Shown here: in pieces, positions 1-9,700 of the stretch
Position numbering within the stretch: position 1 is the first letter of the stretch
How the letters are laid out: every line of letters begins with the position of its first letter
DNA from: Thalassovita sp.
Lineage (GTDB): Bacteria > Bacteroidota > Bacteroidia > Cytophagales > Flammeovirgaceae
Assembly: GCA_002729595.1 (NCBI GenBank)
Contig: PBYL01000033.1
Location: forward strand, 1-49,403
Length of the DNA stretch: 49,403 nt
Direction of reading: 5' to 3'
Program-made: the position numbers and the translations under genes
Notes under the pieces: generated by a model
The model's database searches: none
Told to the model about the DNA's origin: nothing
The model's input: the letters and a program-made list of their open reading frames with translations, nothing else

Positions 1-1527
1 AATCCCGAATTGGTTGATAATCCGTCTTTAGCACCAACAGAAGAAGATTACTTCTCTAATGTAACAGAGTTTAGAACACAGTTAACCAGTGCATATGCAG
101 CGATTTACGACCATTATCACTTTGCAGCACCGTCATTTACTTTTAATGGCTGGGTTGCCGGTACATGGTTGTTACCCGGTGACGATCTTACAGAAACCAA
201 TGCTGCCAGAACCAGTGTAGAACTGTTTGATGGTACGCTAAACCCAACAAATCAGCAGGTGAGCTTTGTGTTTCAGGCATGTTATAAGATGATCTCCAGA
301 TCCAATGTAACTATCGAAAAAGTAAGAACTATAGATTACTCAACTTACGATGGGGCTGATGAAATTACTATGATGGAAGGAGAAGCTTTGTTTTTGAGGG
401 CTTATGCTTACTTCAAGTTGTTTAACGTATTTGGTTCAGTGCCAATAGTTACCGAAAGAATACTTTCAGAAGAAGAAACAAACACACCTAAAAGCCCCGC
501 TATTGAAGTGTTAGGTCAGGTAATTGAAGATACCAAGGCAGCCATTGAAGTATTACCTGAAGAATGGGACCCAATGTATTTGGGTAGAATTGATAAAAAC
601 GCAGCTAGAGGTTTGTTGGCAAAAGCATTGGTTTTTAGAGGAAACTACGAAGGAAACACTGCTGACTACCAAGAAGCTTTAACCGTTTTCAATACCATTA
701 CTGCGACTTTGGTCGATAGCTATCTCGATAATTTTAGTGCATATACAGAGAATAATGATGAATCACTTTTCGAAGTGCAAGCAACAGTAGCAAGTAGCGG
801 TAATAACAACTTGGTGTTGCATAACGATGGAGCATGGAGAGGTGTAGAAAACATGAGTGTATACCGAGGTTATATGATGGAGTTTGGTGGTAGAGGCGAT
901 TTTAATGATGCATCGAGTACGAAGTTTTTGGTGACAGATAAGTTAAGAGACAGCTTCGGAGACGATCCAAGACTTTCAGTTTTCTCTAATCCAGAAGATG
1001 GTTTCGAAGGTAAAATCTTCCAAAAGTACAACAAGCCAGATGGTGTAAACGAGCTTTCAGGTTTTCATGGTGGCTCAGTGAACAACGAGCGTGTTTTGCG
1101 CTATGGAGATTTGGTTTTAATAGCAGCAGAAGCCGCATTAAAAACAGGTAATGCTTCACAAGCAATTAGTTTGATTAATCAGATTAGAACAAGAGCTAGA
1201 CTTTGGGGAGAAACTTCTGGTTATGGCGATGGTGCAATTCCGGCAGATTATTCAGAGGGTGAGTCTGATACTAATACAGTGATGCAATGGATAATGAATG
1301 AGCGATTTATAGAACTCGCAGGTGAAGGACAACGCTGGTGGGATTTAAAGCGCTGGCATGTAGCGGGCGATATGAATCTTTCTGGTTGGGATGGCAGCGA
1401 TGCCAACTTTAGTACAAATCTGGCTTCGCCAGTACAGTTTGATGTAGATAAACATCTTTTATTTCCGATTCCACAATCTGAAATAGAAAGAAACAGTGCA
1501 ATAACCGAAAATAACCCTGGCTATTAA
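1..1527 (+). CDS. SusD/RagB-family outer-membrane glycan-binding lipoprotein, 5' truncated
   Basis: The reading frame is open to the left edge (Asn-Pro-Glu precedes the TTG at 10), so the signal peptide and lipidation cysteine lie outside the window. The visible part, about 508 residues, has the helical SusD fold signature: early TPR-like helices, a late segment reading QRWWDLKRWHV, and the family C-terminus LFPIPQSEIERNSAITENNP followed by Gly-Tyr-stop. SusD proteins sit on the cell surface as lids over SusC porins and bind oligosaccharides, so the matching susC should lie just upstream. The GH9 gene downstream suggests a beta-glucan-type substrate, which is inference. A hairpin terminator follows at 1583. 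Family assignment is secure; substrate is not. Confidence 0.93.
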   Translation, partial: NPELVDNPSLAPTEEDYFSNVTEFRTQLTSAYAAIYDHYHFAAPSFTFNGWVAGTWLLPGDDLTETNAARTSVELFDGTLNPTNQQVSFVFQACYKMISRSNVTIEKVRTIDYSTYDGADEITMMEGEALFLRAYAYFKLFNVFGSVPIVTERILSEEETNTPKSPAIEVLGQVIEDTKAAIEVLPEEWDPMYLGRIDKNAARGLLAKALVFRGNYEGNTADYQEALTVFNTITATLVDSYLDNFSAYTENNDESLFEVQATVASSGNNNLVLHNDGAWRGVENMSVYRGYMMEFGGRGDFNDASSTKFLVTDKLRDSFGDDPRLSVFSNPEDGFEGKIFQKYNKPDGVNELSGFHGGSVNNERVLRYGDLVLIAAEAALKTGNASQAISLINQIRTRARLWGETSGYGDGAIPADYSEGESDTNTVMQWIMNERFIELAGEGQRWWDLKRWHVAGDMNLSGWDGSDANFSTNLASPVQFDVDKHLLFPIPQSEIERNSAITENNPGY

Positions 1528-1582
1528 TCGGGGCTTGAAATGCAGGGAATTAGTTTCTCTGTGAAAATCATTTTTCGAATTT

Positions 1583-1613
1583 AAAACCTCTTGATTTTTT
1601 GGGAGGTTTTTTC
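1583..1613 (+). terminator. Intrinsic terminator after the SusD gene
   Basis: Stem arms AAAACCTC (1583-1590) and GAGGTTTT (1603-1610) enclose a 12-nt loop, and the stem runs into a T-rich tail. It lies 56 bp after the SusD stop and 40 bp before the GntR-type start, so it separates the SusCD unit from the regulator gene. Confidence 0.7.
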
Positions 1614-1653
1614 TCCTTTTTTCATCATTAAATTCTCAATAAGAGTAAACTCA

Positions 1654-2679
1654 ATGAACAAATTTATTACACCCGAACCACAGATTAGTAATTCTTCCAT
1701 TGTGCCAAAGTACAAGCAGGTGGCACAGAACTTTATCGAAAGAATATCTACAGGTGAATTGAAAGCTGGAGATAAATTGCCATCTATAAGTCAATCGAGC
1801 ATAGACTTTTTGCTTGCCAGAGATACCATTGGCAAAGCTTACAGTATGTTGCAAGAAGACGGCTTCATCTATTCAGTTTACCGAAACGGATTCTTTGTAA
1901 CTAGTAAAAGTGAAAAGCTTAAAGTAAAGGTTTGCCTGATTACTGGAGAGATTACAGAAGCCGTTAAAAACATTTACAACTCGCTTTTAAAAGAGTTAGA
2001 TGCGAAAGTAAAAATTTCCATCTATCTGCATAAGCATAAAGAAAGCGAGCTAAAGAATATTCTGGATAAGTGCCAGCTTCAAGCCTATCAGTATTACATC
2101 GTTTTTCCCAACCTGTTTATAGATGATGCTGATACCTCTAAACTACTTAAAGAAATCCCCGCTAAAAAACTGATACTTATAGACAAACAACTACAAGGCA
2201 TTCAAGGTAATTACTCTTGCTTTTACAAAGATTTATTTAGCGATTTTCAAGAAATTTATACTGCTAAACCCGCTAAATTTAAAAGCTATAAAAACTTTAA
2301 TTTGGTGTTGCCAGAAGAGTATTTCCCTTTCGAAGTAATTACTTCATTTAAACTATTTTGCCAATCACAAAAACTAGAATACTGTATTAAAGACGGTATT
2401 GAAGAAGGCGTATCAAAAGGCAATTTGTATTTTATTATTTCTGAGATTGATTTAGTAAATCTGATAAAAACAGCAGAGAGCAATAACCTCAAGATTGGCG
2501 AAGACATCGGCATAATCTCATTATACGACAAGCCATATAAAGAATTGCTTGGTGGAGGAATTACCTCTTTAGATTACAACTACGATGATATTGGAGAAGA
2601 AATCGCAGATTTGATAACATCTAACAGAACTGGGCAATTTAGAGCTTTTGCTCAAATAAATATTAGAGGTTCTTTTTAA
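1654..2679 (+). CDS. GntR-type winged-helix regulator with periplasmic-binding-like sensor domain
   Basis: A 341-aa protein from the ATG at 1654. The frame continues upstream to 1591, but only through the terminator of the previous gene, so I reject the longer version. Residues about 18-85 form a GntR winged helix: PKYKQVAQNFIERISTGELK, then GDKLPS, a recognition region ending ARDTIGKAYSMLQEDGFIYS, and a wing. The rest resembles a degenerate LacI/periplasmic-binding fold, ending in a conserved-looking TSLDYNYDDIGEEIADLI segment. The architecture parallels AraR-like regulators, in which a sugar bound to the C-terminal domain releases the operator. By position it probably controls the flanking glycan genes (inference). 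The palindrome upstream of the GH9 gene at 3705 is a candidate operator. Confidence 0.85.
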   Translation: MNKFITPEPQISNSSIVPKYKQVAQNFIERISTGELKAGDKLPSISQSSIDFLLARDTIGKAYSMLQEDGFIYSVYRNGFFVTSKSEKLKVKVCLITGEITEAVKNIYNSLLKELDAKVKISIYLHKHKESELKNILDKCQLQAYQYYIVFPNLFIDDADTSKLLKEIPAKKLILIDKQLQGIQGNYSCFYKDLFSDFQEIYTAKPAKFKSYKNFNLVLPEEYFPFEVITSFKLFCQSQKLEYCIKDGIEEGVSKGNLYFIISEIDLVNLIKTAESNNLKIGEDIGIISLYDKPYKELLGGGITSLDYNYDDIGEEIADLITSNRTGQFRAFAQINIRGSF

Positions 2680-2738
2680 AGGCTTTAAGGCCAAAATTTA
2701 AAGCATTGCTATAAGTGAACAATGCAGTATAATAGCTT

Positions 2739-2768
2739 TTTGCTTGGTAGAGAATTTTCTTAACTTTC
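2739..2768 (+). promoter_or_regulatory. Candidate Bacteroidota promoter for the 2794 gene
   Basis: A -33-like TTTG (2739-2742) and a -7-like TAACTTTC (2761-2768, one mismatch to TAnnTTTG) are separated by 18 bp, 25 bp upstream of the ATG. The spacing is slightly short for the consensus. Confidence 0.4.
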
Positions 2769-2793
2769 GAATTATTTATCTAAATAGACGAAA

Positions 2794-3540
2794 ATGAGAT
2801 CATTGAAACTATTATCAGCATTAGTATTAATTTTTGTTGTCTCAACTTTACAGGCGCAATCAATAAAAGACAAATTACAAGGTTCGTGGAAAAGTAAAAA
2901 GAAAGCAGATGGGCGAGAAGTTACTCAGTTGCTTTTGGTAAGCGGTGACTTTTTCTCTCTTACTGAATATGCTTCTGTAGATGGTGACTTTATATCAACC
3001 AAAGGAGGTAGTTGGAAAGCTGATGGTGATGAGATTGTTTTAACGGTAGAATTCGATACAAAAAATGCTGATCAGGTAGGTGAAGAAGAAACAGCTCATG
3101 TGAAAGTGAACGGGAAAAACCTAAAATCAGAAAGTGAATATTTGGGCTCAACAGGTTGGTTTAATTTAGATAAAGGTGCATCAACCGCTTTAACTAATCC
3201 TTGGTTAATTACTGGCAGAGAGCGAGATGGAGAAATTACTCGCAGAACCGGAGACAGTCCCCGCAAAACAATGAAAATACTCACAGGCACTCATTTTCAA
3301 TGGATTGCATTTAATACCGAAACAGGAGAGTTTTTTGGTACAGGTGGAGGTAGTTATTCAGCCAAAGATGGTGTTTATACAGAAAATATTAAATTTTTTT
3401 CAAGAGATAAAAGTAGGGTAGGAGCTTCATTAAGTTTCAACTTTGAAGTGGAAGGAAAAGATTGGCACCACAAAGGTAAAAGCAGCAAAGGTGATCCAAT
3501 TTATGAGATTTGGTCAGTACGAGAAATACCCGCAGAATAG
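2794..3540 (+). CDS. Secreted protein of unknown function with duplicated lipocalin-like halves
   Basis: A 248-aa protein with a clear signal peptide ending in TLQAQ (about residues 1-22). The mature part falls into two similar halves of about 100 residues. Each runs from a GSWKSKK.. or ITGRERD.. start, through a hydrophobic strand with FF/FQW, then a Gly-rich turn (TKGGSWKADGDE against GTGGGSYSAKDGV), and ends in a Phe-rich strand followed by a V.GK motif. This suggests a duplicated small beta-barrel, similar to lipocalin-like proteins annotated only as membrane or secreted in Bacteroidota. I cannot name a ligand. Its place between a GntR-type regulator and GH9 links it loosely to the glycan locus, but it has its own promoter candidate. 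Confidence 0.8.
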   Translation: MRSLKLLSALVLIFVVSTLQAQSIKDKLQGSWKSKKKADGREVTQLLLVSGDFFSLTEYASVDGDFISTKGGSWKADGDEIVLTVEFDTKNADQVGEEETAHVKVNGKNLKSESEYLGSTGWFNLDKGASTALTNPWLITGRERDGEITRRTGDSPRKTMKILTGTHFQWIAFNTETGEFFGTGGGSYSAKDGVYTENIKFFSRDKSRVGASLSFNFEVEGKDWHHKGKSSKGDPIYEIWSVREIPAE

Positions 3541-3704
3541 TCATTCGTAAAAACTGATACTTTGTTCGAAAAAGATATTGAAGTATCAGTTTTAAAACTC
3601 CTTTTTTACCAACAAAATCAATATCTTGCATTGCCTTTAAAGGCACATCCTCCATTAATACCCATCCTCAATATTAACTACTCATTCCCTGCTTAAGGGT
3701 TTGA

Positions 3705-3740
3705 ATAGGATACATCCTATCTGGAATATCCATAATTTTG
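3705..3740 (+). promoter_or_regulatory. GH9 promoter: perfect -7 box preceded by a palindromic operator
   Basis: TAATTTTG at 3733-3740 matches the -7 consensus TAnnTTTG exactly, 32 bp before the GH9 ATG. Just upstream, 7-bp arms ATAGGAT (3705-3711) and ATCCTAT (3714-3720) surround a 2-bp centre. The palindrome lies where the -33 element should be, and no -33 TTG is found at the normal spacing. This geometry suits a regulator-controlled promoter. Confidence 0.55.
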
Positions 3741-3772
3741 ACTCTTAGTAAATCGATGAAAATACCATACAA

Positions 3773-6238
3773 ATGATTAACAAAACAAGCTTATTTATAC
3801 TCGTACAATTATTTTGCTTTCAACTTTTTGCACAAAAAACAGAATATCAACTCAATAAACAAGACTATTATGAAAAGCCCGGAATTAACCTGATGGTTTT
3901 TCAAGATTTTTATCCAGATGGACATCAGGGTGGAGTGACGGTTGTGCAAAATGGAATTCGTGTTGTTGCCAATGGAGATTTAAGACTAGAACCTACTCCG
4001 GGTCAATGGTCACCAGTTCCCAAAAAAGGAACCACGAAAATCAACAGAGACAATAATGAAATAGCAGTGCATTTGTGGTACCCCGATTCTACAAAGAACC
4101 GCACTGGCTTTAATCCCATTGAATACCCAGATTTAAAGTTTAAGTATTGGGTGAGAGTAAAGCCAGAAGGAGCGGGTTTTAGAGTGCAAGTTGATTTAGA
4201 AGAAGCGCTACCAGATGAATGGTATGATAAAGCAGGCTTCAATCTTGAACTATTTCCGGGATTCTATTTTGGTAAGTCTTTTATGATGGATGGCCAATAT
4301 GGTATTTTTAATAGGCAGTTTAATGGGCCAATTATTAAGAATAAAGAAGCGTCGTTGCCGCAACCTATGGCTTCTGGTAAAAAGTTGCTCATAGTACCCG
4401 AAAACAAAGATGAGCTAATCGTATTCGAAGCGGAAAGTGGTTTGGAGTTGTTAGATGGAAGAGCAGCTCATAATAATGGTTGGTTTATAGTTAGAGCTCC
4501 ATTGCAGAAAGGTAAACTCAAAAATGCGATTAACCTCCTTATTACTCCTCATGCGAAAGAAAACTATTTGTACGAGCCTGTGATTCAGGTTTCTCAAGTA
4601 GGTTATCACAGTGAGCAAGAAAAAAAGGCGCTTATAGAATTAGATGCCAGTGCATCAGATTTTTCTAAAGTGCAATTGATGAAGGTTTCTGAAGAAGGAG
4701 GTTTGGTAAAAGTGAAAGAAGCTGAAGCCAAAGTTTGGGGAAACTTTTTAAGATACAAATACCTACAATTCGATTTTTCGGAGATAAAAGAAAGTGGTAT
4801 TTATAAAGTAGTTTATGGTGATAAAGCATCTAATCCATTTAAAATCACCACAGATATTTATGATAGAGATGTTTGGCAACCCACTTTAGAATATTACCTG
4901 CCTGTGCAAATGTGCCATATGAGAATAAACGATCGATACAAGGTATGGCACGACTGGTGTCACTTGGATGATGCCCTCATAGCACCTATTGACCTAAACC
5001 ATTTTGATGGCTATTTGCAAGGTACTTCTACCCTAACAAATTATAAATCGATGCAACAAGTACCGGGATTAGATGTAGGTGGATGGCATGATGCCGGCGA
5101 TTATGATTTGCGAGTAGAATCTCAAGCAACTACCGTATTGAGACTAGCCCAGATGCAAGAGCTTTTTGGAGTAGATTATGATATTACGAGTGTAGACCAA
5201 CAAAGTAAAGTTGTAGAGATGCACCAGCCAGATGGAGTTGCTGACATAATTCAACAAATTGAACATGGAGTATTGACTATTATGGGAGGATATAAAAACC
5301 TTGGTAGATTATATCGAGGGATTATTTGTCCAGATTTGCGCCAATACACCTTACTTGGTGATGCCAGTTCCATGACTGATAATTTAAAATATGATGCTAA
5401 TCTTTCAGAAGGAGAGAAGACAGGAACAACTTCGTCTGTCGCAGATGATAGATGGGTTTTTACAGAAGAAAATCCCAGTAGAGAGTTAGGAGTAGCTTCT
5501 GCATTGGCAGTAGCAGCAAGGGTTTTAAAAGGTTATAATGATGCATTAGCAAAAGATTGTTTAGAAGCTGCTTTACACTATTGGAATCAATACCATGAGA
5601 GCCAGTCAGAAAGGTGTATCGACTTAGCTGCAGAACTTTTATTGAGTACTGGTGATGATGCTTATAAGCAGTTCCTAATAACCCATGAAAGTTCAATTGT
5701 AAATAAGATAGGTAGAACGGGCGTATCGATAGCGAAAGTAAGAAAGCAGTTAGAAGGAACTGATTTGCTTAAAAGTTGCATAAAAGCTCTAAAATCGGAT
5801 GCATTAGCAACTGAAAAGAAAATAGCTGCTACACCTTTTGGCGTGGAGTATTCGCCAAATATTTGGGGTGCTGGTTGGGGCATTCAGAGTTTTGGAGTGA
5901 AGCAATACTTTTTGCATAAAGGCTTTCCAGAAATCTATCCAAAAGAGCCAGTTTTAAATGCACTCAATTTTGTGTTAGGTGTGCATCCGGGAAGTAACAC
6001 GGCTTCATTTGCTTCTGGTGTTGGTTCGAACTCTGTAATAGTTGCTTATGGTGTAAACCGTGATGAATGGTCTTACATTCCGGGTGGTTCGGTTTCGGGA
6101 ACTGCTTTAATTCGACCAGATTTACCTGAATTAAAAGAATGGCCTTACTTCTGGCAACAAACCGAATATGTGATGGGTGGAGGAGCTACTAATTTTATGT
6201 TTCTAGTTCTGGCAGCTCAAAATATGTTGAATGAATGA
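3773..6238 (+). CDS. Secreted glycoside hydrolase family 9 (endo-beta-glucanase-like)
   Basis: An 821-aa secreted enzyme; the signal peptide ends near residue 20 (FQLFAQ). Residues about 30-265 form an extra N-terminal beta domain (motif QDFYPDGHQGGVTVVQNGIR). An Ig-like CelD_N domain follows (about 270-360, IQVSQVGYHSEQEKKALIEL), then the (alpha/alpha)6 GH9 catalytic domain. The GH9 Asp signature DVGGWHDAGDYD is intact, with D440 and D443 as the base/water-positioning pair. E798 in WQQTEYVMGG fits the C-terminal general acid. The segment VLGVHPGSNTASFASGVGSN matches the usual late GH9 substrate loop. GH9 enzymes invert beta-1,4-glucosidic bonds in cellulose, xyloglucan or mixed-linkage glucan, and some are exo-glucosaminidases; the exact substrate is not readable here. 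It is likely an enzyme of the locus whose SusD lies at 1-1527. Confidence 0.92.
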   Translation: MINKTSLFILVQLFCFQLFAQKTEYQLNKQDYYEKPGINLMVFQDFYPDGHQGGVTVVQNGIRVVANGDLRLEPTPGQWSPVPKKGTTKINRDNNEIAVHLWYPDSTKNRTGFNPIEYPDLKFKYWVRVKPEGAGFRVQVDLEEALPDEWYDKAGFNLELFPGFYFGKSFMMDGQYGIFNRQFNGPIIKNKEASLPQPMASGKKLLIVPENKDELIVFEAESGLELLDGRAAHNNGWFIVRAPLQKGKLKNAINLLITPHAKENYLYEPVIQVSQVGYHSEQEKKALIELDASASDFSKVQLMKVSEEGGLVKVKEAEAKVWGNFLRYKYLQFDFSEIKESGIYKVVYGDKASNPFKITTDIYDRDVWQPTLEYYLPVQMCHMRINDRYKVWHDWCHLDDALIAPIDLNHFDGYLQGTSTLTNYKSMQQVPGLDVGGWHDAGDYDLRVESQATTVLRLAQMQELFGVDYDITSVDQQSKVVEMHQPDGVADIIQQIEHGVLTIMGGYKNLGRLYRGIICPDLRQYTLLGDASSMTDNLKYDANLSEGEKTGTTSSVADDRWVFTEENPSRELGVASALAVAARVLKGYNDALAKDCLEAALHYWNQYHESQSERCIDLAAELLLSTGDDAYKQFLITHESSIVNKIGRTGVSIAKVRKQLEGTDLLKSCIKALKSDALATEKKIAATPFGVEYSPNIWGAGWGIQSFGVKQYFLHKGFPEIYPKEPVLNALNFVLGVHPGSNTASFASGVGSNSVIVAYGVNRDEWSYIPGGSVSGTALIRPDLPELKEWPYFWQQTEYVMGGGATNFMFLVLAAQNMLNE

Positions 6239-6339
6239 TTGAAGTAGACAGTAATTTTTAAAACTTATACTTTTTTTCATAAATCTCCTGTACTGAAGAT
6301 TTTTCGTGAGACTGTATTTGAAGAGAGCAGTAAGATGGA

Positions 6340-6357
6340 AAAATTCTGTAGAATTTT
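6340..6357. terminator. Symmetric hairpin between convergent genes
   Basis: Arms AAAATTCT (6340-6347) and AGAATTTT (6350-6357) give an A/T-flanked stem usable from both strands. It lies between the GH9 stop at 6238 and the minus-strand receiver gene ending at 6408, so it is a plausible bidirectional terminator. It is weak in GC. Confidence 0.4.
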
Positions 6358-6407
6358 GTTAGAATCGTCTCAATTCAGGAGAATAGAGCCGGTTAAAAGA
6401 AAAGGTA

Positions 6408-6782
6408 TTAAGATGCTGTATTCAGCTGCCTAGCTTTTGCGAAACTGAGTGGTTTTTCTATAAAACCTATTACTTTAGGGTTACTGTCTGCTTTTTCTTT
6501 GTCGTTGGGATCAATCGAAGAACTTAAAACGTAAATCGGGATTTCATTTTTAAATTCTTTGGAAGCATAGGCATCTAAAAACTCCCAGCCATTCATGATA
6601 GGCATATTAATATCAAGAAGAATTAAATCAAGATCTGTAGGTTGGTCTACCAGTTGATTTAGCGCTTCTTCTCCATTTTTTGCAGAGAAAATCTCCAACT
6701 GAGGATATACCTTCTTCAATATTTTTGAAGCTGTTAGTTGGAATATGTCATCATCATCAATTAAAAGTATTTTATTAATCAT
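6408..6782 (-). CDS. Stand-alone CheY-like response regulator (receiver domain only)
   Basis: 124 aa from the ATG at 6782. An in-frame start at 6809 also exists, but it lies deep inside the kinase gene and would add a non-family N-terminus. It is a complete receiver: acidic pocket D9-D12, phosphoacceptor D57 in LILLDINMPIMNGWEF, S87 in the switch position of VLSSS, and K110 in IEKP. There is no output domain. The start overlaps the last 8 bases of the upstream kinase gene, so translation is coupled and the kinase is the obvious phosphodonor. With no effector domain, it probably acts by protein-protein contact or in a phosphorelay (inference). Confidence 0.93.
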   Translation of the reverse strand: MINKILLIDDDDIFQLTASKILKKVYPQLEIFSAKNGEEALNQLVDQPTDLDLILLDINMPIMNGWEFLDAYASKEFKNEIPIYVLSSSIDPNDKEKADSNPKVIGFIEKPLSFAKARQLNTAS

Positions 6783-9700
6783 CGATCTTAAAATAAACTT
6801 TAAAAACACTACCTTTTCCTAATTCACTTTCAATTTCAATTTTTCCGCCCAAAACATCAATCTGTCTTTTGGTCATAAAGAGGCCTAAACCTTGTCCGTC
6901 ACTTTTGTTTGAGTGGAATCGAGTCCCTAATTTAAAAATTTTATCTTTATATTTCTCAATATCAAGACCTAAACCATAATCTCGAACAATGATAACTATT
7001 TCTTTATGATCATGTTTAGCAGTTACTTCGATTTTTTTCGAATAAGGTGTTGTACCATATTTAATGGCATTAGTAATTAGGTTATGAAGTATACTATCCA
7101 GATAAGCTGGCACTGTTAGTAGGTTAAGATCAGCTGGAACATTTAAGATCATTTCAACTTTATGATCGTCAATTACTGTTTTATTGAGCTCAATTAATCT
7201 CGTAAGGGCTTCTAGTACATTACACTGAGTTTTATGTTTTTTAATACTTTTCTCTTCGAGATGTAGGAGCTTGTTAATATTATTAATGGTTTGATCTAAT
7301 TTTTTAGTTGTTTCGTGGAGCATATAAATAAACTCCAAGTTTTTTGGATCATCCATTATTATTTCTGTTAAACCAAGCAAATTGGAAACAGAAGATCTGA
7401 TATTGTGCGATGTGATGTAGGAATATTCTTTGAGACGCTTATTTTGACTGATAGTTGATTTTAGAACATGCTCAAGCTCAATTTGTTTTTCAATTAAATC
7501 AGTAATATCTCTTTTGGTAACAATGGAATATAAAAACTTGCCTTGTTCGTCATTAATTGGGGTTACCTCGTAATTAATCCAGCACTGTTTTTTAGTTTTT
7601 GTAACTGCTTTTACAGTGGCATTAAACATCAAATGTTCTTTTAATGCTTCGTGAAGTGCTTTAATAATATTCGGATCGGTTTCTTCACCAGATGTTCTTT
7701 CTCCCGGTTTGTAACCAATCACTTCTTCTGGAATATAGCCTAAAACTTTTGTAAGTGCCGAGTTAGCCCAAGTTACATTTCCATCTTCGTCACAAGTTAA
7801 AATAATGTCGGCTGTACGCTCAGCAATATTCGCCAGTTTTTTAATCTCATTTTCAGCTCTTTTGCTTTCAGATATATCTTCGAAAGTGCTTATAATTTGA
7901 ATAACTTCTCCCATATCATTAAACATCGGAGTAGCACTGGCTTTTATCCATAAATAATCTTTTGCCGGATTTCTTCTAACTCCCATTATAAAATCCGTAA
8001 CTGTTTTCTTATGTTTAAAAGCTATAAATGGAGGGAACTGCTCTGTATTTATTATTTTACCATCTTCTGTAATAGCATCCCACTTTATGCTATTCATTTT
8101 ATAATTCTTTAGAATATTTTCATCCATATCTAGAATTTCTATTGCTTGAGGATTCCACTCTTGAACTATAAAATCTTTATCGTAAAGTAAAACACCAATC
8201 GGGAGGTTTTTAAACAGTGTTCTAAACTTTTCTTCGCTTGCTTTTAGGGCAGCTTCTGTAGTAACCCTTTCTGTAATATCGGTAAATGATGCTACCGAAG
8301 CATACATCTTTTTATTATGATCAAATACAGGTCTGGAATTTATAGAAATATATTTTCTTAGTTCTTCACCTGCATAAATATTCATAATAAAATTATCAAC
8401 TCCTTTACCGGTGTTGAGCGTAACCATAGAAGGATGTTCTTCGGGCTTTAATGCTACTCCTTTTTCATTGGTAGATCGCCAACGAGGGTCGTATGAGTCT
8501 TTGCCTCTTAATTGCTCAGGGCTAAGATCTAATATTTTAGAAGCAGAGTGATTCGCCATTATAATCGTATCGTTAAGGTCTTGAACAACCAGACCTTCTC
8601 CAATAGCACTTAAGATAGATTCATAAAGTTCTTTACTTTGTCTTAGCTCTCTTTCAATGTTTTGATGTTTTTTGATGGACTGTGCATGGTCTATACGCAT
8701 TGCCACCAATCTGGATATGGTGCTTAATGTTTCTACATGATCATTTGTAAAGAAATCTCTTTCGTCATGTTCAGAGTCTACTACACCAATCACTTTATTA
8801 TCTACAATAATAGGCACAGCAAGTTCACTGAATCTAGTATCAATATCTACAATATATCGAGCGTCTTTACTTGTATCTTTTACCAGTACGGGTTTAGCAG
8901 TTGTATATGCACTACCAACAATTCCTTTGTCTACAGGTATTTTAATAGGATTTTTAATTGTTTGGAAGTCTAACATTTTAGACCCATAAGCTGCTACTTG
9001 TTCGAGATACTCATGTTTATCGTCTACCAGATAAATTACACAATCTATAAAGTTGAATTTCTGAATTACGTTTCTGGCAATCTCCCAAACAATTTCTTCT
9101 AATGTATTTTTAGAAAGGATGTTGTAAGAAAACTCATTGATAGATTTTAAATAATCTTGGGTTTCTAGTAAAGTTGAGTTTTTGGTTTTGAGTTCTTTAA
9201 GAAGTTGATTTTTCAAATTATCATCTTCTTTCACTTTAGTAACATCTCTAAAAATAGCCTGAATACCTTCGATCTCACCGGTTATGTTATAAATCGGAAT
9301 TTTAGTTACTTCTACAAACTTGGCGTCATTGCTGTTTAGTGGGGTGTTTTCTTCTATCGTGACCAAAACCTGACCACTCTCCATTACTGTTTGGTCATCT
9401 TTTGCATATTTATCTGCTAAGTGTTTAGGGAATAAATCGTGAGATGTTTTGCCAAGAATGTCTTTGCTATCTCTTTGTAAATACTCTTGATACACTTCGT
9501 TGAAAAAAGTGATTTTGCCTTCTGCATCTACTCTGTAAATTGCATAAGGTAAAATAGACACCAATGATTGGAAAAGAGCTTCACTTTTATCTAAAGCATT
9601 CGCAAAAATATTTTTCTGCTGTAAAGTATAAGTAGTAGAAATAAGATCAGCAATGGAAGAAATATAGCTTTGCTCCTCAAAAGACCAATGTTTGTAATTA

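Noticed and set aside
3700..3740. TTTG at 3700-3703 as the -33 element of the GH9 promoter
   Set aside because: The distance to the -7 box is 29 bp, well beyond the 19-21 bp normally seen.
6783..6809. Longer N-terminus for the receiver protein
   Set aside because: The extra nine residues are encoded within the kinase gene and precede the conserved receiver start; the coupled ATG at 6782 fits better.
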